Assembly (NCBI RefSeq): GCF_029263155.1
Contig: NZ_JAJCYB010000039.1
Coordinates: 1 to 33,953 of the forward strand
DNA length: 33,953 nt
Reading direction: 5' to 3'
Source of the DNA: Pseudonocardia sp.
GTDB taxonomy: Bacteria; Actinomycetota; Actinomycetes; Mycobacteriales; Pseudonocardiaceae
Shown here: one piece after another, positions 1-8,379 of the stretch
How the letters are laid out: each line of letters starts with the position of its first letter
Numbering within the stretch: the first letter of the stretch is position 1
Made by a program: the position numbers and the translations under genes
The notes under the pieces: generated by a model
What the model was told of the DNA's origin: nothing
Databases searched by the model: none
Seen by the model: only the letters and a program-made list of their open reading frames with translations

Positions 1-131
1 GAGCGCCCGCAGCGCAGCGAGGACGAACGACGTTGACACCGACCAGCGGCGGAAGACGATCTACCCGGGAGGGAGGCAGAACACCCGTCGCTCAACAGGA
101 ACGACCTTCATCCGCAGCTTGACATCCATAG

Positions 132-3100
132 GAGCATCCCGGTGACGGCCTGGTCGTCGCGGCCGACGGGATCACCGTCGACCTCGACGGGCACCTGATC
201 GACGGCATCGGGCTCGGCAACGGGGTACTGGTCAACGCGGACGCGGTGACCGTCACTAACGGCACGATCACCGAGTTCGACCAGGGTGTCGGGGTCGGGG
301 CCACGACCGGCGTGCTGGTCAGCGGCCTCACGCTGACCGCGAACCAGGAGGCGGGTGTGCTCCTGACCGGGGCCACCGGCACCGTCGTGCGGGCCAACAC
401 CATCAGCGAGAACGCCGACGGCATCTGGCTGACCGCGGGCACCACCAACGCCAAGGTGCTCGGCAACTCGCTCAGCGCCAACCCCGGCGCCGGCGTACGC
501 GTCGAGAACTCCCCGGGCAACCGGGTCGACGGCAACACGATCGCCGAGTCCAGCGAGGCCGGCGTCGTCGTCGAGGGTTCGACCACCACGGTGGTGGCCG
601 GCAACACGCTCACCGGCAACAGCGGTGGCGGCGTGAGCGTCGATCTCGCCTCGCACGACTCGGTCGTGGTCGACAACACGATCACGCTCAGCGGTTCGGG
701 CGGCGTGTCGGTGACCGAATCCGACCGGGTGCAGGTCGTCGCCAACGTGATCAGCCAGTCCGGCGGCACGGCCATCGCGCTGGAGCTCGCCGCCGACGGC
801 CTGATCCGGGGCAACGACGTCCGGGGCAACCCGGGCGGCATCGACCTGAACCTGTCGACCGGCCACCGGATCGAGAACAACGACACCGGGGCGTCCTCGG
901 GGACCGGCATCGCGCTGGAAGGGGGCTCGATCGGCAACGAGATCATCGGCAACCGGTCCAGCGCCAACTCCGGCGAGGGCATCTACATCGGTGACGCGGC
1001 GGCGTCGGGTGCGGGCAACCTCATCGAGAACAACACCGCCGACAACAACGGCGGCGCCGGCATCAACGTCAACGCCGCGGTGCACACCATCCGCGGGAAC
1101 ACCGTCAGCGGCAACGACGGCTGGGGCATCTTCGCGGTCCCCGGCAACATCGACGGCGGCGGGAACATGGCCTCGGGCAACATCGAGCCCGGCCAGTGCT
1201 CCGGCGTGGTCTGCGCGGTCGCACCGCCGCCCGGCGCGCCCAACACCATCCTGGTCGAGCGGCCGACCGACCCGTCGAACAGCCGCAACGCCCTGTTCAC
1301 CTTCACCGGGACCGACGACACCACCACCGTGGCGAACCTCGGCTTCCAGTGCCGCATCGACTCCACGAACGAGGCGGACTTCGTCGACTGCGAGAACCCG
1401 CAGGAGTACTTCTCGCTCTCGCCGGGTGATCATGTCTTCGAGGTCCGCGCCGTCGACGCCCAGGAGTTCGTCGACCCGACCCCGGCCCGCTGGGAGTGGG
1501 AGTACGTCCCGCTGCCCGCCGGCGTCGCCCCGCTGGCCCAGATCGGGCTGGCGCCGGCTGCGGAGACCCCGCTGCTGGAGGCCGCGTTCACGTTCACCGC
1601 GAACGAGCCCGACGTGACGTTCGAGTGCTCGCTCGACGGCGCGCCGTACAGCCCGTGCGCGTTCTCCTCGGTCTACGAGTTCGACGAGACCCAGGTCGGT
1701 CCGCACACCTTCGCCGTGCGTGCCACGGACTTCGAGGGCAACACCGGCCCGCCGGACGTCCACGACTGGACGATCCTCGGGGTGATCACCACGATCACCG
1801 CCGGTCCCGCGTTCACCCCCGGTGACCCGGGTGAGCCCGCGACCGGCGGGGACACCACCGACACGTTCGCGACGTTCGAGTTCTTCGCGAACGCGGCCGA
1901 CGCCACGTTCCGGTGCTCGCTCGACCTCGGCCCGTTCACGGCGTGCACCTCGCCGCGGACCTACAGCGGTCTCGCGTTCGGCGAGCACCTGCTGCGGATC
2001 GTCGCCTTCGACCCGGCGACCGGGCGTGAGCAGCTGGAGCCCACCGAGTACGAGTGGGCGGTCATCACCGGCACCGACGTCGCCCCGCCGGCGACGCAGA
2101 TCCTGACCGGCCCGCGAACGGCGACCCCGTCGGACCAGGCCACGTTCACCTTCACCGGCACCGACAACCTCACCGCGCCCGCCGGCCTGGAGTTCGTCTG
2201 CGCCATCGACGGCGGCGAGTTCCTGCCCTGCACGAGCCCGTGGACCTACCCGAACCCGGACGTCCCCGAGCCGCTGGCGCCGAACGTGCTGCACACCTTC
2301 GCGGTGGCCGCGGTCGATCTGGAGGGCAACATCGACCCGACGCCCGACAGCCTGACGTGGACCTTCACGCAGGACGTCACCGCGCCGACGGTCAGCTTCC
2401 TGGCCACCCCGGCGGCGACGACGGGGGCGACCACGGCGAGCTTCGTGTTCAGCGCGAACGACCCGTACCCGGTGTTCGAGTGCGCGCTGAACGGGGCGGC
2501 GTTCGAGGCCTGCGAGTCGCCCCTGCAGATCCAGGGCCTGGAACCGGGAGCGCAGCTGCTCGCGGTGCGGGCGCTGGACCTGACGGGCAACGTCGGCGCG
2601 GCCACGGAGTTCGCGTGGACGATCGTCGGGGAACCGGTGACGGCCTTCACCGCCACGCCGCCCCTGGCGTCGACCAGCTCGACGGCGACGTTCGCGTTCG
2701 CCGCGGACCAGGCCGGATCGACCTTCCTGTGCTCGGTGGACGGCGGAGCGTTCGCGCCGTGCACCTCGCCGGTGACGGTCACGGGGCTGGGATCGGGTGA
2801 CCACCAGTTCGCGGTCCGCGCGACCAACTCCTTCGGCGTCGTCGCGACGGAACCCGTCGTCTTCGCCTGGACGGTCACGCTGCCCCCGCCGCCGGTCACG
2901 ACGTTCTCGGCCCAGCCGGCCGCGACGACGGCGGACACCACCGCCACGTTCGCCTTCACGGCGGACACGGCGGGCACCACATTCGAGTGCGCGCTCGACC
3001 TGGCGGCGTTCGCGCCGTGCACCTCGCCGGTCACGGTGACCGGCCTGGCGATCGGCGAGCACGACTTCGCGGTCCGGGCGACCGGTGCGGAGGGTCAGCC

Positions 3101-4742
3101 CGCAGCCCCGGTGGTGATCGAGTGGGAGGTCCTGCCGCCCGACACGGTGGCCCCGGACACGACGCTCGCGTCGGGTCCGCCCGCCTCGACCACCGCCACG
3201 GAGGCGACGATCACCTTCGGGACGACCGAGGCCGGATCGACCTTCGAGTGCGCGGTGAACGGCACCCCGTTCGCAGCGTGCGCGTCACCCCTGACGCTGA
3301 CCGGCCTCGCGGCCGGCAGCCACGAGGTGCAGATCCGCTCGACCGACCCGGCCGGAAACGTCGACGCGTCGCCGCTGGTGATCGCGTGGACGGTCACCGC
3401 ACCCGCGCCGAGCTGCCCGACCACGCCGGTCACGGCGAACTCGGTGGCCGACAGCTGGATCCTGCAGGACTCCGCGTCGCAGAACTACGGGACGGACTCG
3501 ATCCTCAAGGTCGACTCCAAGTCCGGGGCGAACTCCCGCGCCCTGGTCCGGTTCGGGTTGCCGGCGCTGCCGGCCGGCTGCACCGTGACCGCGGCGACGC
3601 TGCGGCTCAACGCGGCCTCGGCGGTCAGCGGCCGCACGCTGCAGGCCCTGCCGGTCACGGGTGGCTGGGCGGAGAACACGGTCACCTGGGCGACCCAGCC
3701 CGCGACCGGTTCCCCGGCGGCCACCACGACCTCCGGCAACGGCTACCGCCAGTGGACGGTCACGTCGCAGGTGCTCGCCATGTACGCGGGCGCCAACAAC
3801 GGGTTCCTGATCCGGGACGCGTCGGAGAACGCGAACGGCCGCCTGCAGGGCTTCCGCAGCCGTGAGGAGGGCAGCAACCGCCCGCAGCTGGTGATCACGT
3901 TCGGCCCGGGGTCCGCCCCGCCGCCGTCCGGGCCGCCGCCCGCGGACACCACCCCGCCGGACACGGTGATCGGTTCGGGCCCGGCGGCCAGCTCCACGGC
4001 GACGAGCGCGACGTTCGCGTTCTCCTCGTCCGAGGGCGGCTCCACGTTCACCTGCGCGGTGAACGGTGGCACCGCGGTGGCCTGCACCTCGCCGCTGCAG
4101 CTCACCGGCATGGCCCCCGGGTCGTACTCGCTCGCCGTCCGCGCCACGGACGCCGCGGGCAACGCCGACCCGACCCCGGCCACGTACGCGTGGACGGTGA
4201 CCAGCGGCACGACCACGCCGCCGCCCTCGAGCTGCACGTCCGCACCGGTCACCGTCGGTGCGGACCGGGACGCCTGGATCGAGCAGAAGGACCCGGGCAA
4301 GAACTACGGGACCGACTCGGTGCTCAAGGTGCGCGCCAAGAGCGGCGAGCACTCGCGGGCGCTGATCCGGTTCGCGCTGCCCGCCGCCCCGGCCGGCTGC
4401 CAGATCGTGGGTGCCGAGCTGCGGGTGCACAACGGATCGCCGAAGTCCGGCCGCACGATCCAGGCCCTGCGGGTCAACGGGGCCTGGACCGAGGGCGGGG
4501 TCACGTGGGCCAACCAACCCGCGACGACGGGTACCGCGGTCACCGCCGCCACCCCGTCGGGGTCGTCGACGATGACCTGGAACGTCACGGCGCAGGTCCA
4601 GGCCATGGCGACCGGGACCAACAACGGCTTCCTGCTGCGCGACGCCAGCACCAGCGGCGACGCCGAGCAGGGTTTCCACAGCCGCGAGAAGGCCCCGGAC
4701 CAGCCGCCGCAGCTCGTGATCACCTACGGGCCGGCCTCGTGA
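132..4742 (+). CDS. Very large beta-helix / Ig-like repeat / DNRLRE surface protein, 5' end broken
   Basis: Not a named gene. The open frame runs from just after an in-frame TAG at 129-131 to the TGA at 4740-4742. The first usable start is GTG 246 (1498 residues), but the codons before it (from about 138) already read like a beta-helix rung beginning PGDGLVV, so the true start and signal peptide are missing. Residues about 1-310 (from 246) are right-handed parallel beta-helix rungs rich in N-x-I/V-x-x-N repeats. Nine Ig-like modules of about 80 residues follow, each with an F-x-C ... C-x-S-P cysteine pair and a late V-R-A-x-D-x-x-G-N strand: eight before and one between two DNRLRE (CBM96-like) domains at about nt 3415-3905 and 4230-4735. 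Such proteins are usually secreted and may bind carbohydrate or matrix; the ligand is unknown. The stop overlaps the next gene's GTG by 4 bp, suggesting coupled translation. Pseudogene status is possible because no export signal is in frame. Confidence 0.72.
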   Translation, partial: EHPGDGLVVAADGITVDLDGHLIDGIGLGNGVLVNADAVTVTNGTITEFDQGVGVGATTGVLVSGLTLTANQEAGVLLTGATGTVVRANTISENADGIWLTAGTTNAKVLGNSLSANPGAGVRVENSPGNRVDGNTIAESSEAGVVVEGSTTTVVAGNTLTGNSGGGVSVDLASHDSVVVDNTITLSGSGGVSVTESDRVQVVANVISQSGGTAIALELAADGLIRGNDVRGNPGGIDLNLSTGHRIENNDTGASSGTGIALEGGSIGNEIIGNRSSANSGEGIYIGDAAASGAGNLIENNTADNNGGAGINVNAAVHTIRGNTVSGNDGWGIFAVPGNIDGGGNMASGNIEPGQCSGVVCAVAPPPGAPNTILVERPTDPSNSRNALFTFTGTDDTTTVANLGFQCRIDSTNEADFVDCENPQEYFSLSPGDHVFEVRAVDAQEFVDPTPARWEWEYVPLPAGVAPLAQIGLAPAAETPLLEAAFTFTANEPDVTFECSLDGAPYSPCAFSSVYEFDETQVGPHTFAVRATDFEGNTGPPDVHDWTILGVITTITAGPAFTPGDPGEPATGGDTTDTFATFEFFANAADATFRCSLDLGPFTACTSPRTYSGLAFGEHLLRIVAFDPATGREQLEPTEYEWAVITGTDVAPPATQILTGPRTATPSDQATFTFTGTDNLTAPAGLEFVCAIDGGEFLPCTSPWTYPNPDVPEPLAPNVLHTFAVAAVDLEGNIDPTPDSLTWTFTQDVTAPTVSFLATPAATTGATTASFVFSANDPYPVFECALNGAAFEACESPLQIQGLEPGAQLLAVRALDLTGNVGAATEFAWTIVGEPVTAFTATPPLASTSSTATFAFAADQAGSTFLCSVDGGAFAPCTSPVTVTGLGSGDHQFAVRATNSFGVVATEPVVFAWTVTLPPPPVTTFSAQPAATTADTTATFAFTADTAGTTFECALDLAAFAPCTSPVTVTGLAIGEHDFAVRATGAEGQPAAPVVIEWEVLPPDTVAPDTTLASGPPASTTATEATITFGTTEAGSTFECAVNGTPFAACASPLTLTGLAAGSHEVQIRSTDPAGNVDASPLVIAWTVTAPAPSCPTTPVTANSVADSWILQDSASQNYGTDSILKVDSKSGANSRALVRFGLPALPAGCTVTAATLRLNAASAVSGRTLQALPVTGGWAENTVTWATQPATGSPAATTTSGNGYRQWTVTSQVLAMYAGANNGFLIRDASENANGRLQGFRSREEGSNRPQLVITFGPGSAPPPSGPPPADTTPPDTVIGSGPAASSTATSATFAFSSSEGGSTFTCAVNGGTAVACTSPLQLTGMAPGSYSLAVRATDAAGNADPTPATYAWTVTSGTTTPPPSSCTSAPVTVGADRDAWIEQKDPGKNYGTDSVLKVRAKSGEHSRALIRFALPAAPAGCQIVGAELRVHNGSPKSGRTIQALRVNGAWTEGGVTWANQPATTGTAVTAATPSGSSTMTWNVTAQVQAMATGTNNGFLLRDASTSGDAEQGFHSREKAPDQPPQLVITYGPAS

Positions 4743-5959
4743 GAGCTGGTCGCGCGACGGTGCTGGCCGCGCTCGCCGTGACCGTCCTGGTGGCGGGCTC
4801 GGCACCGGCCGGGGCGCACGACCCGGTGGCCGGGGCCACCCCGGCGGTGCCGGCGGGCGCCGCCGGGGGGCCGGAGGCGGGCACCGTGCTCGCCGCGCCG
4901 CCCCCCGTCGGCACGACGATCGCCGTGCCGGCGGGGATGGCGGGCCCGACCGGCGCCATCGTCACGACGTCGCTCGAACCGGGGGCGGCCGCCCAGGTGG
5001 CGATCGACTTCGCGCTCGCCCAGATCGGCCTGCCCTACCTGTGGGGCGGCGACGGCCCGCAGGCCGGGGACGCGGGCTTCGACTGCTCGGGTCTCACCAC
5101 CGCCGCCTACGCCGCCGCAGGGATCGCGCTGCCCCGCACGGCGCAGACCCAGTACGACCGGGGCCCGCACGTGGCGCCCGGCAGCCCGCTGCTGCCCGGT
5201 GACCTGGTCTTCTACGGCGTGCCGTCGACGGTGCACCACGTGGGGCTCTACCTGGGCGGCGGCCGGATGGTGAACGCGCCGCGGTTCGGCAAGCCGGTAC
5301 AGATCGCCCCGCACCGCTGGACCGGCGACGACTACCTCGGCGCCACCCGGCCGGCCGCCGGTGGCTCCGGCACGGTGCTGGCGTTCTCGGGTGGGGCGGG
5401 CACCGGGCCGGGCGGTGGCACGCTGATCACGGCCCCACCGCCGCTGGTGGCGCTGCTGCTCCCACCCGCTCCCGACGCGGTCCCACCGCCGACGGTGATC
5501 GACCTCGCCCCGCCACCGGCGTCGGCGCCGCTGCTGCCCGCCGACCCGCCCGCGGGCGCGCCCGCGCTGCCGGATCCGCCTGCGGCCACCCCGCCCGGCG
5601 GGGGCACGGTCATCGACGCGCCGCCGCCGCTGGCCGGGGGCACGCCGGTGGGCCCGCCACCGTCGTCGGGTCCCGTGGTCCAGCCGCCGCCCGGTCAGGG
5701 CCCGACGGTCCCGCCGGTCGGCCCATCCGGGACCCCGGAGCCGCCGACCCCGACGCCGATCGATCCGCCGCCCGGCGTGCCGGGAGCGCCGGCGTCGTCG
5801 GGGCCGGGGTCCACCCCGCCGACCGAGCCGGTCACGCCGACTCCCACGCCCACCCCGACGCCGACCCCGACTCCCACGCGCCGACCCCGACTCCCACCCC
5901 GACGCCTGACCCCACCCCCGACCCGGTGCCCGCACCGGCTCCACCGGTGTCGGTCGTGA
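4739..5959 (+). CDS. Secreted C40 (NlpC/P60) peptidase with Pro-rich tail, frameshifted near the C terminus
   Basis: Predicted cell-wall hydrolase that cleaves peptidoglycan stem peptides outside the membrane. The GTG at 4739 overlaps the upstream stop. It gives a signal peptide with an Arg-containing n-region, a hydrophobic Leu/Ala/Val core and an A-G-A cleavage site near residue 26. The NlpC/P60 domain spans about residues 85-205, with catalytic Cys116 in DCSGL, His167 in HHVGLYLG, and a third polar His near residue 191. After it comes a low-complexity Pro/Gly/Ala and then Pro-Thr tail, as in wall-spanning linkers. Within the Pro-Thr tract a 20-bp tandem duplication (5861-5900) changes phase, so this frame ends in an Arg-rich nonsense tail at 5959. 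The lost continuation is read in another frame to 6159. Catalytic function should survive; the C-terminal module would not. Confidence 0.85.
   Translation: MRAGRATVLAALAVTVLVAGSAPAGAHDPVAGATPAVPAGAAGGPEAGTVLAAPPPVGTTIAVPAGMAGPTGAIVTTSLEPGAAAQVAIDFALAQIGLPYLWGGDGPQAGDAGFDCSGLTTAAYAAAGIALPRTAQTQYDRGPHVAPGSPLLPGDLVFYGVPSTVHHVGLYLGGGRMVNAPRFGKPVQIAPHRWTGDDYLGATRPAAGGSGTVLAFSGGAGTGPGGGTLITAPPPLVALLLPPAPDAVPPPTVIDLAPPPASAPLLPADPPAGAPALPDPPAATPPGGGTVIDAPPPLAGGTPVGPPPSSGPVVQPPPGQGPTVPPVGPSGTPEPPTPTPIDPPPGVPGAPASSGPGSTPPTEPVTPTPTPTPTPTPTPTRRPRLPPRRLTPPPTRCPHRLHRCRS
5861..5900 (+). repeat. 20-bp tandem duplication causing a frame change
   Basis: Two adjacent 20-bp units (5861-5880 and 5881-5900) share their first 17 bases and differ only at the end. 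Twenty is not a multiple of three, so gain or loss of one unit changes the reading frame of the Pro-Thr tail of the C40 peptidase. Similar imperfect Pro-Thr codon repeats flank it, from about 5831 to 5930. Confidence 0.85.
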
Positions 5960-6159
5960 GCGGGGGCGAGGTCGTGGACGTCGTCGACTCGACACCGGGC
6001 ACGCTGGGCAGGTTGGTGCTGGTGGTGGGCGCGTTCACGGCGTGGCCCGCCGCGGACGACGTCGTGCTGCTGGTGGCGGCGGACGGCACCGAGCGGCGCG
6101 CGACGGTGGTCGAGTCCGACCCGGCCACCGGGCGGCTGGTGGTGGACCCGATCGCCTGA
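5881..6159 (+). pseudogene. Out-of-frame C-terminal segment of the C40 peptidase gene
   Basis: This frame resumes the Pro-Thr pattern of the upstream gene, then reads Asp-Pro repeats and a compact domain of about 70 residues starting VSVVSGGEVVDVVD and ending VVDPIA before a TGA at 6157-6159. The domain is rich in Val and beta-prone. I do not recognise its family. Its only own start would be GTG 5926, which lacks a convincing ribosome binding site. The simplest reading is that it was the C-terminal domain of the peptidase at 4739 and is now separated by the 2-nt phase change in the repeat at 5861-5900. A sequencing or assembly error in this repetitive GC-rich tract is an alternative. Confidence 0.7.
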
Positions 6160-6201
6160 CACGCAGGTTGCGCGCAGCGACCGCCCAATCCGGCGGCTTC
6201 C

Positions 6202-6522
6202 CTACCGCAGCCCGAGGACGACCTGGACGGCCCGATCGACGGCGCGCAGCTCGCCCGCGGTCGGGCGTCCGGCGAAGTCGCCGAGGCGGACCGCATGATC
6301 GACCGCGGCCATCTGGTCCACGACCACCCGCGTCGGGGCGCCGTCGATCTCGATCGTGGGCCGGAAGCTACGGTCGGGTGCGCCCGTGGAGGTGGGCGCG
6401 ACGATCCACGTGGACAGCGGTGCCAGTTCGTCGGCCTGCAGCACCACGGCGTACCGACGGCCCTGCTGCTCGTGTTCACGGGCATCCCGCGGCGCGCGTA
6501 GCCGGTAGAGACCACCACGCAC
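6202..6522 (-). CDS. MazF/PemK-type mRNA interferase toxin
   Basis: Predicted endoribonuclease toxin of a type II pair. I chose GTG at 6520-6522, giving about 106 residues beginning MRGGLYRLRAP, because the MazF fold starts there and because this start overlaps the antitoxin gene by 47 bp, as is common in such pairs. Visible MazF features are the R-G-x-L/I-Y opening strand, a K/R-x-R-Y-A-V-V-L-Q strand near residue 25, an A-P-T-S-T segment near 45, and a V-V-D-Q-M-x-A-V-D strand near 70. The C-terminal helix is typical of a compact MazF. It is probably co-transcribed with the antitoxin at 6476-6742. The family is fairly clear; the cut site and cellular target cannot be told from sequence. Confidence 0.82.
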   Translation of the reverse strand: MRGGLYRLRAPRDAREHEQQGRRYAVVLQADELAPLSTWIVAPTSTGAPDRSFRPTIEIDGAPTRVVVDQMAAVDHAVRLGDFAGRPTAGELRAVDRAVQVVLGLR

Positions 6523-6742
6523 CGTCGCCGTCCATCTCCTCCCGGATGGCGCGGATCTCCGCGACGTCCGCCGGATCGGCCGCCGCAGCCTCCGCCTCCG
6601 CACGGAGGCGGGTGGACTCCCGATGACGGTAGGCCAGCAGGACCGCCTCGCGGATGACGTCGGACTTGCTGCGGCCGTCGCGGGTGAGCTCGGCGAGGGC
6701 CGAGTCGGTCTCCGGGTCCGTACGGATCGTCACCGTGGACAT
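6476..6742 (-). CDS. Ribbon-helix-helix antitoxin of the MazF-type pair
   Basis: This 88-residue protein starts at ATG 6740-6742. Residues about 3-43 form a ribbon-helix-helix: a beta strand (TVTIRTDPETD) followed by two helices with the R-S-K-S-D-V-I-R-E-A turn typical of CopG/MazE-like antitoxins. The C-terminal half is an acidic, Ala-rich helix with E-E-M-D-G-D-G that would wrap the toxin, and the extreme tail is read across the toxin start. Antitoxins of this class normally bind their own promoter. The 34-nt gap to the trhA stop holds short ACGAC/GTCGT arms that might serve, but this is weak. It may also be transcribed from upstream trhA. Confidence 0.82.
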   Translation of the reverse strand: MSTVTIRTDPETDSALAELTRDGRSKSDVIREAVLLAYRHRESTRLRAEAEAAAADPADVAEIRAIREEMDGDGAWWSLPATRAAGCP

Positions 6743-6776
6743 ACGACGACGTGCAATGCCGACTGTCGTGCTCTCC

Positions 6777-7448
6777 CTAGAACAGGACGAGCCAGATCGC
6801 GACGTGGTGGCAGATCGCGGCGAGCACGGTGGCGGCGTGGAAGAACTCGTGGAAGCCGAACGTGCGCGGCCACGGATTGGGCCAGCGGGTGGCGTAGAAG
6901 ACCGCGCCCACGGTGTAGAGCAGCCCGCCGACCAGGATCAGCACCAGTGCGGCGACCCCGCCGCCGCGCAGCAGGTCGGGGAGCACGAACACCGCGACGT
7001 AGCCCAGGGCGAGGTAGATCGGCACCCCGACCCAGGAGGGAGCGTGTGGCCAGCGCATCTTCAGCGCCACGCCGGCGAGCGCACCCGTCCAGATGATGGC
7101 GAGCACCACGGCGGCCCGGTCGGGAGCCATCGTCAGCGCGATCACCGGAGTGTACGTGCCCGCGATGAACAGGAAGATCATCGAGTGGTCGAGCCGCTTC
7201 ATCAGTGTGCGGCTGCGAGCGGTCTTCCAGGTGCGCCGGTGATACAGCGAGCTGGTGCCGAACAGACCCAGGATGGTGACGCTGTACACCGTGGTGGCCA
7301 GCGCGACCCCGCCGCCGAACAGGGCGGCCGAGACCGGGATCAGCGTCGCGCAGGCGGCGACGGACACGACGAACGACCAGAGATGCAGCCACCCCCGCAT
7401 CCGGGGTTTGACCAGCGGCGGCGACGGAGCGACGGTCCCGGCAGGCAC
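6777..7448 (-). CDS. trhA: Hemolysin III / PAQR-family membrane protein TrhA
   Basis: Integral membrane protein of the hemolysin III (YqfA/TrhA, PAQR) family, thought to act in membrane homeostasis, with a fold like adiponectin receptors. The 223-residue length and about seven hydrophobic segments fit. Family motifs are visible: S-S-L-Y-H-R near residue 70, L-D-H-S-M-I-F-L-F-I-A-G-T-Y-T-P near 87-102, and F-H-E-F-F-H-A ... C-H-H-V-A near the C terminus. These supply the conserved His and Asp residues that bind metal in the family. It is divergent from the prenyltransferase gene at 7553, the same neighbour as in mycobacteria (Rv1085c/Rv1086). The name hemolysin is historical and does not imply virulence here. 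Confidence 0.93.
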   Translation of the reverse strand: MPAGTVAPSPPLVKPRMRGWLHLWSFVVSVAACATLIPVSAALFGGGVALATTVYSVTILGLFGTSSLYHRRTWKTARSRTLMKRLDHSMIFLFIAGTYTPVIALTMAPDRAAVVLAIIWTGALAGVALKMRWPHAPSWVGVPIYLALGYVAVFVLPDLLRGGGVAALVLILVGGLLYTVGAVFYATRWPNPWPRTFGFHEFFHAATVLAAICHHVAIWLVLF

Positions 7449-7552
7449 CGTTCGAGATTACGGCACGCGGGACGGCGAGGTGGTGACGCGCGCGTGAACC
7501 TCCTCGCGCGGACGACGATCACCGCTGCCGGATCGGCGTAGGCTCACCGGCC

Positions 7553-8323
7553 GTGGGAGTGCGCGAGGTGCTGTACTCGATCTACGAGCGTCGACTCAGC
7601 CGCGAGCTGAGCGGGGTGGGCGGGCGTCCTCGCCATGTGGCGCTGATGCTCGACGGCAACCGGCGGTGGGCCCGGGACGCGGGGCTCGAGGACGTCAACG
7701 ACGGGCACCGCGTGGGAGCTGCCAAGATCGCCGACCTGCTCGGGTGGTGCGAGGAGGAGCGGGTCGAGGTCGTCACCCTGTTCCTGCTGTCCACCGACAA
7801 CCTGACCCGGCCGGCGGCCGAACTGGGCCCGCTGCTGGAGATCATCGCCGACGTCGTCGACGAGCTCAGCGGTCCGGAGGCTCCGTGGCGGCTACGGGTG
7901 GTGGGGGCGCTGGACCTGCTGCCGACCGGCATCTCGGCCCGCCTGGCGAACGCCGCCGCTCGCACGGTCGACCGGTCGGGCCTGCAGCTCAACGTCGCGG
8001 TCGGCTACGGGGGCCGCCAGGAGATCGCCGACGCCGTGCGCAAGCTGTTGTTGCAGCACGCCGAGTCGGGCACGTCGATCGAGGAGCTCGCCGAGGTCCT
8101 CGACGTCGACCACATCGCCGCGCACCTCTACACCTCCGGCCAGCCGGACCCGGACCTGGTGATCCGAACATCCGGTGAACAACGGTTGTCCGGATTTCTG
8201 CTGTGGCAGTCGGCACATTCGGAGTTCTGGTTCTGCGAGGCCTACTGGCCGGCGTTCCGGAAAGTCGATTTCCTGCGCGCGCTGCGCGACTACGCCGCAC
8301 GCCACCGGCGATTCGGTTCCTGA
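7553..8323 (+). CDS. uppS: Isoprenyl transferase (short-chain cis-prenyltransferase, Rv1086-like)
   Basis: Condenses isopentenyl diphosphate onto an allylic diphosphate in cis. The 256 residues contain the cis-prenyltransferase P-loop M-L-D-G-N-R-R-W-A-R with catalytic Asp34, the L-S-T-D-N-L motif near residue 83, the N-V-A-V-G-Y-G-G-R-Q-E-I segment, and the R-T-S-G-E-Q-R-L-S-G-F-L-L-W-Q motif that binds diphosphate. Length, sequence and the trhA neighbour resemble M. tuberculosis Rv1086, which makes Z,E-farnesyl diphosphate rather than the long undecaprenyl or decaprenyl chain. The symbol is therefore a family label, and the short-chain product is an inference. GTG 7553 was chosen as the start; it gives the Rv1086-like N-terminal helix V-L-Y-x-I-Y-E-R-R-L. 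Confidence 0.93.
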   Translation: MGVREVLYSIYERRLSRELSGVGGRPRHVALMLDGNRRWARDAGLEDVNDGHRVGAAKIADLLGWCEEERVEVVTLFLLSTDNLTRPAAELGPLLEIIADVVDELSGPEAPWRLRVVGALDLLPTGISARLANAAARTVDRSGLQLNVAVGYGGRQEIADAVRKLLLQHAESGTSIEELAEVLDVDHIAAHLYTSGQPDPDLVIRTSGEQRLSGFLLWQSAHSEFWFCEAYWPAFRKVDFLRALRDYAARHRRFGS

Positions 8324-8330
8324 ACGGCGA

Positions 8331-8362
8331 AACGGCGCCGAACCCGGAGGTTCGGCGCCGTT
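8331..8362. terminator. Bidirectional hairpin terminator between uppS and the chaplin-like gene
   Basis: A perfect 14-bp inverted repeat (8331-8344 and 8349-8362) encloses a CGGA tetraloop. It starts 7 bases after the uppS stop and ends 17 bases before the stop of the convergent gene at 8380. No strong U-tract follows on either strand, as is usual in high-GC actinobacteria. Confidence 0.88.
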
Positions 8363-8379
8363 GCGCTGGACGGCTGAGA

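Noticed and set aside
108..3062. A 984-codon open frame on the minus strand opposite the beta-helix gene
   Set aside because: It is Arg/Gly/Val-rich with no recognisable domain and mirrors the codon bias of the plus-strand gene; long antisense frames are expected at this GC content.
6777..7448. A virulence hemolysin
   Set aside because: The hemolysin III name is historical; the motifs are those of the PAQR/TrhA membrane-homeostasis family found in most actinobacteria.
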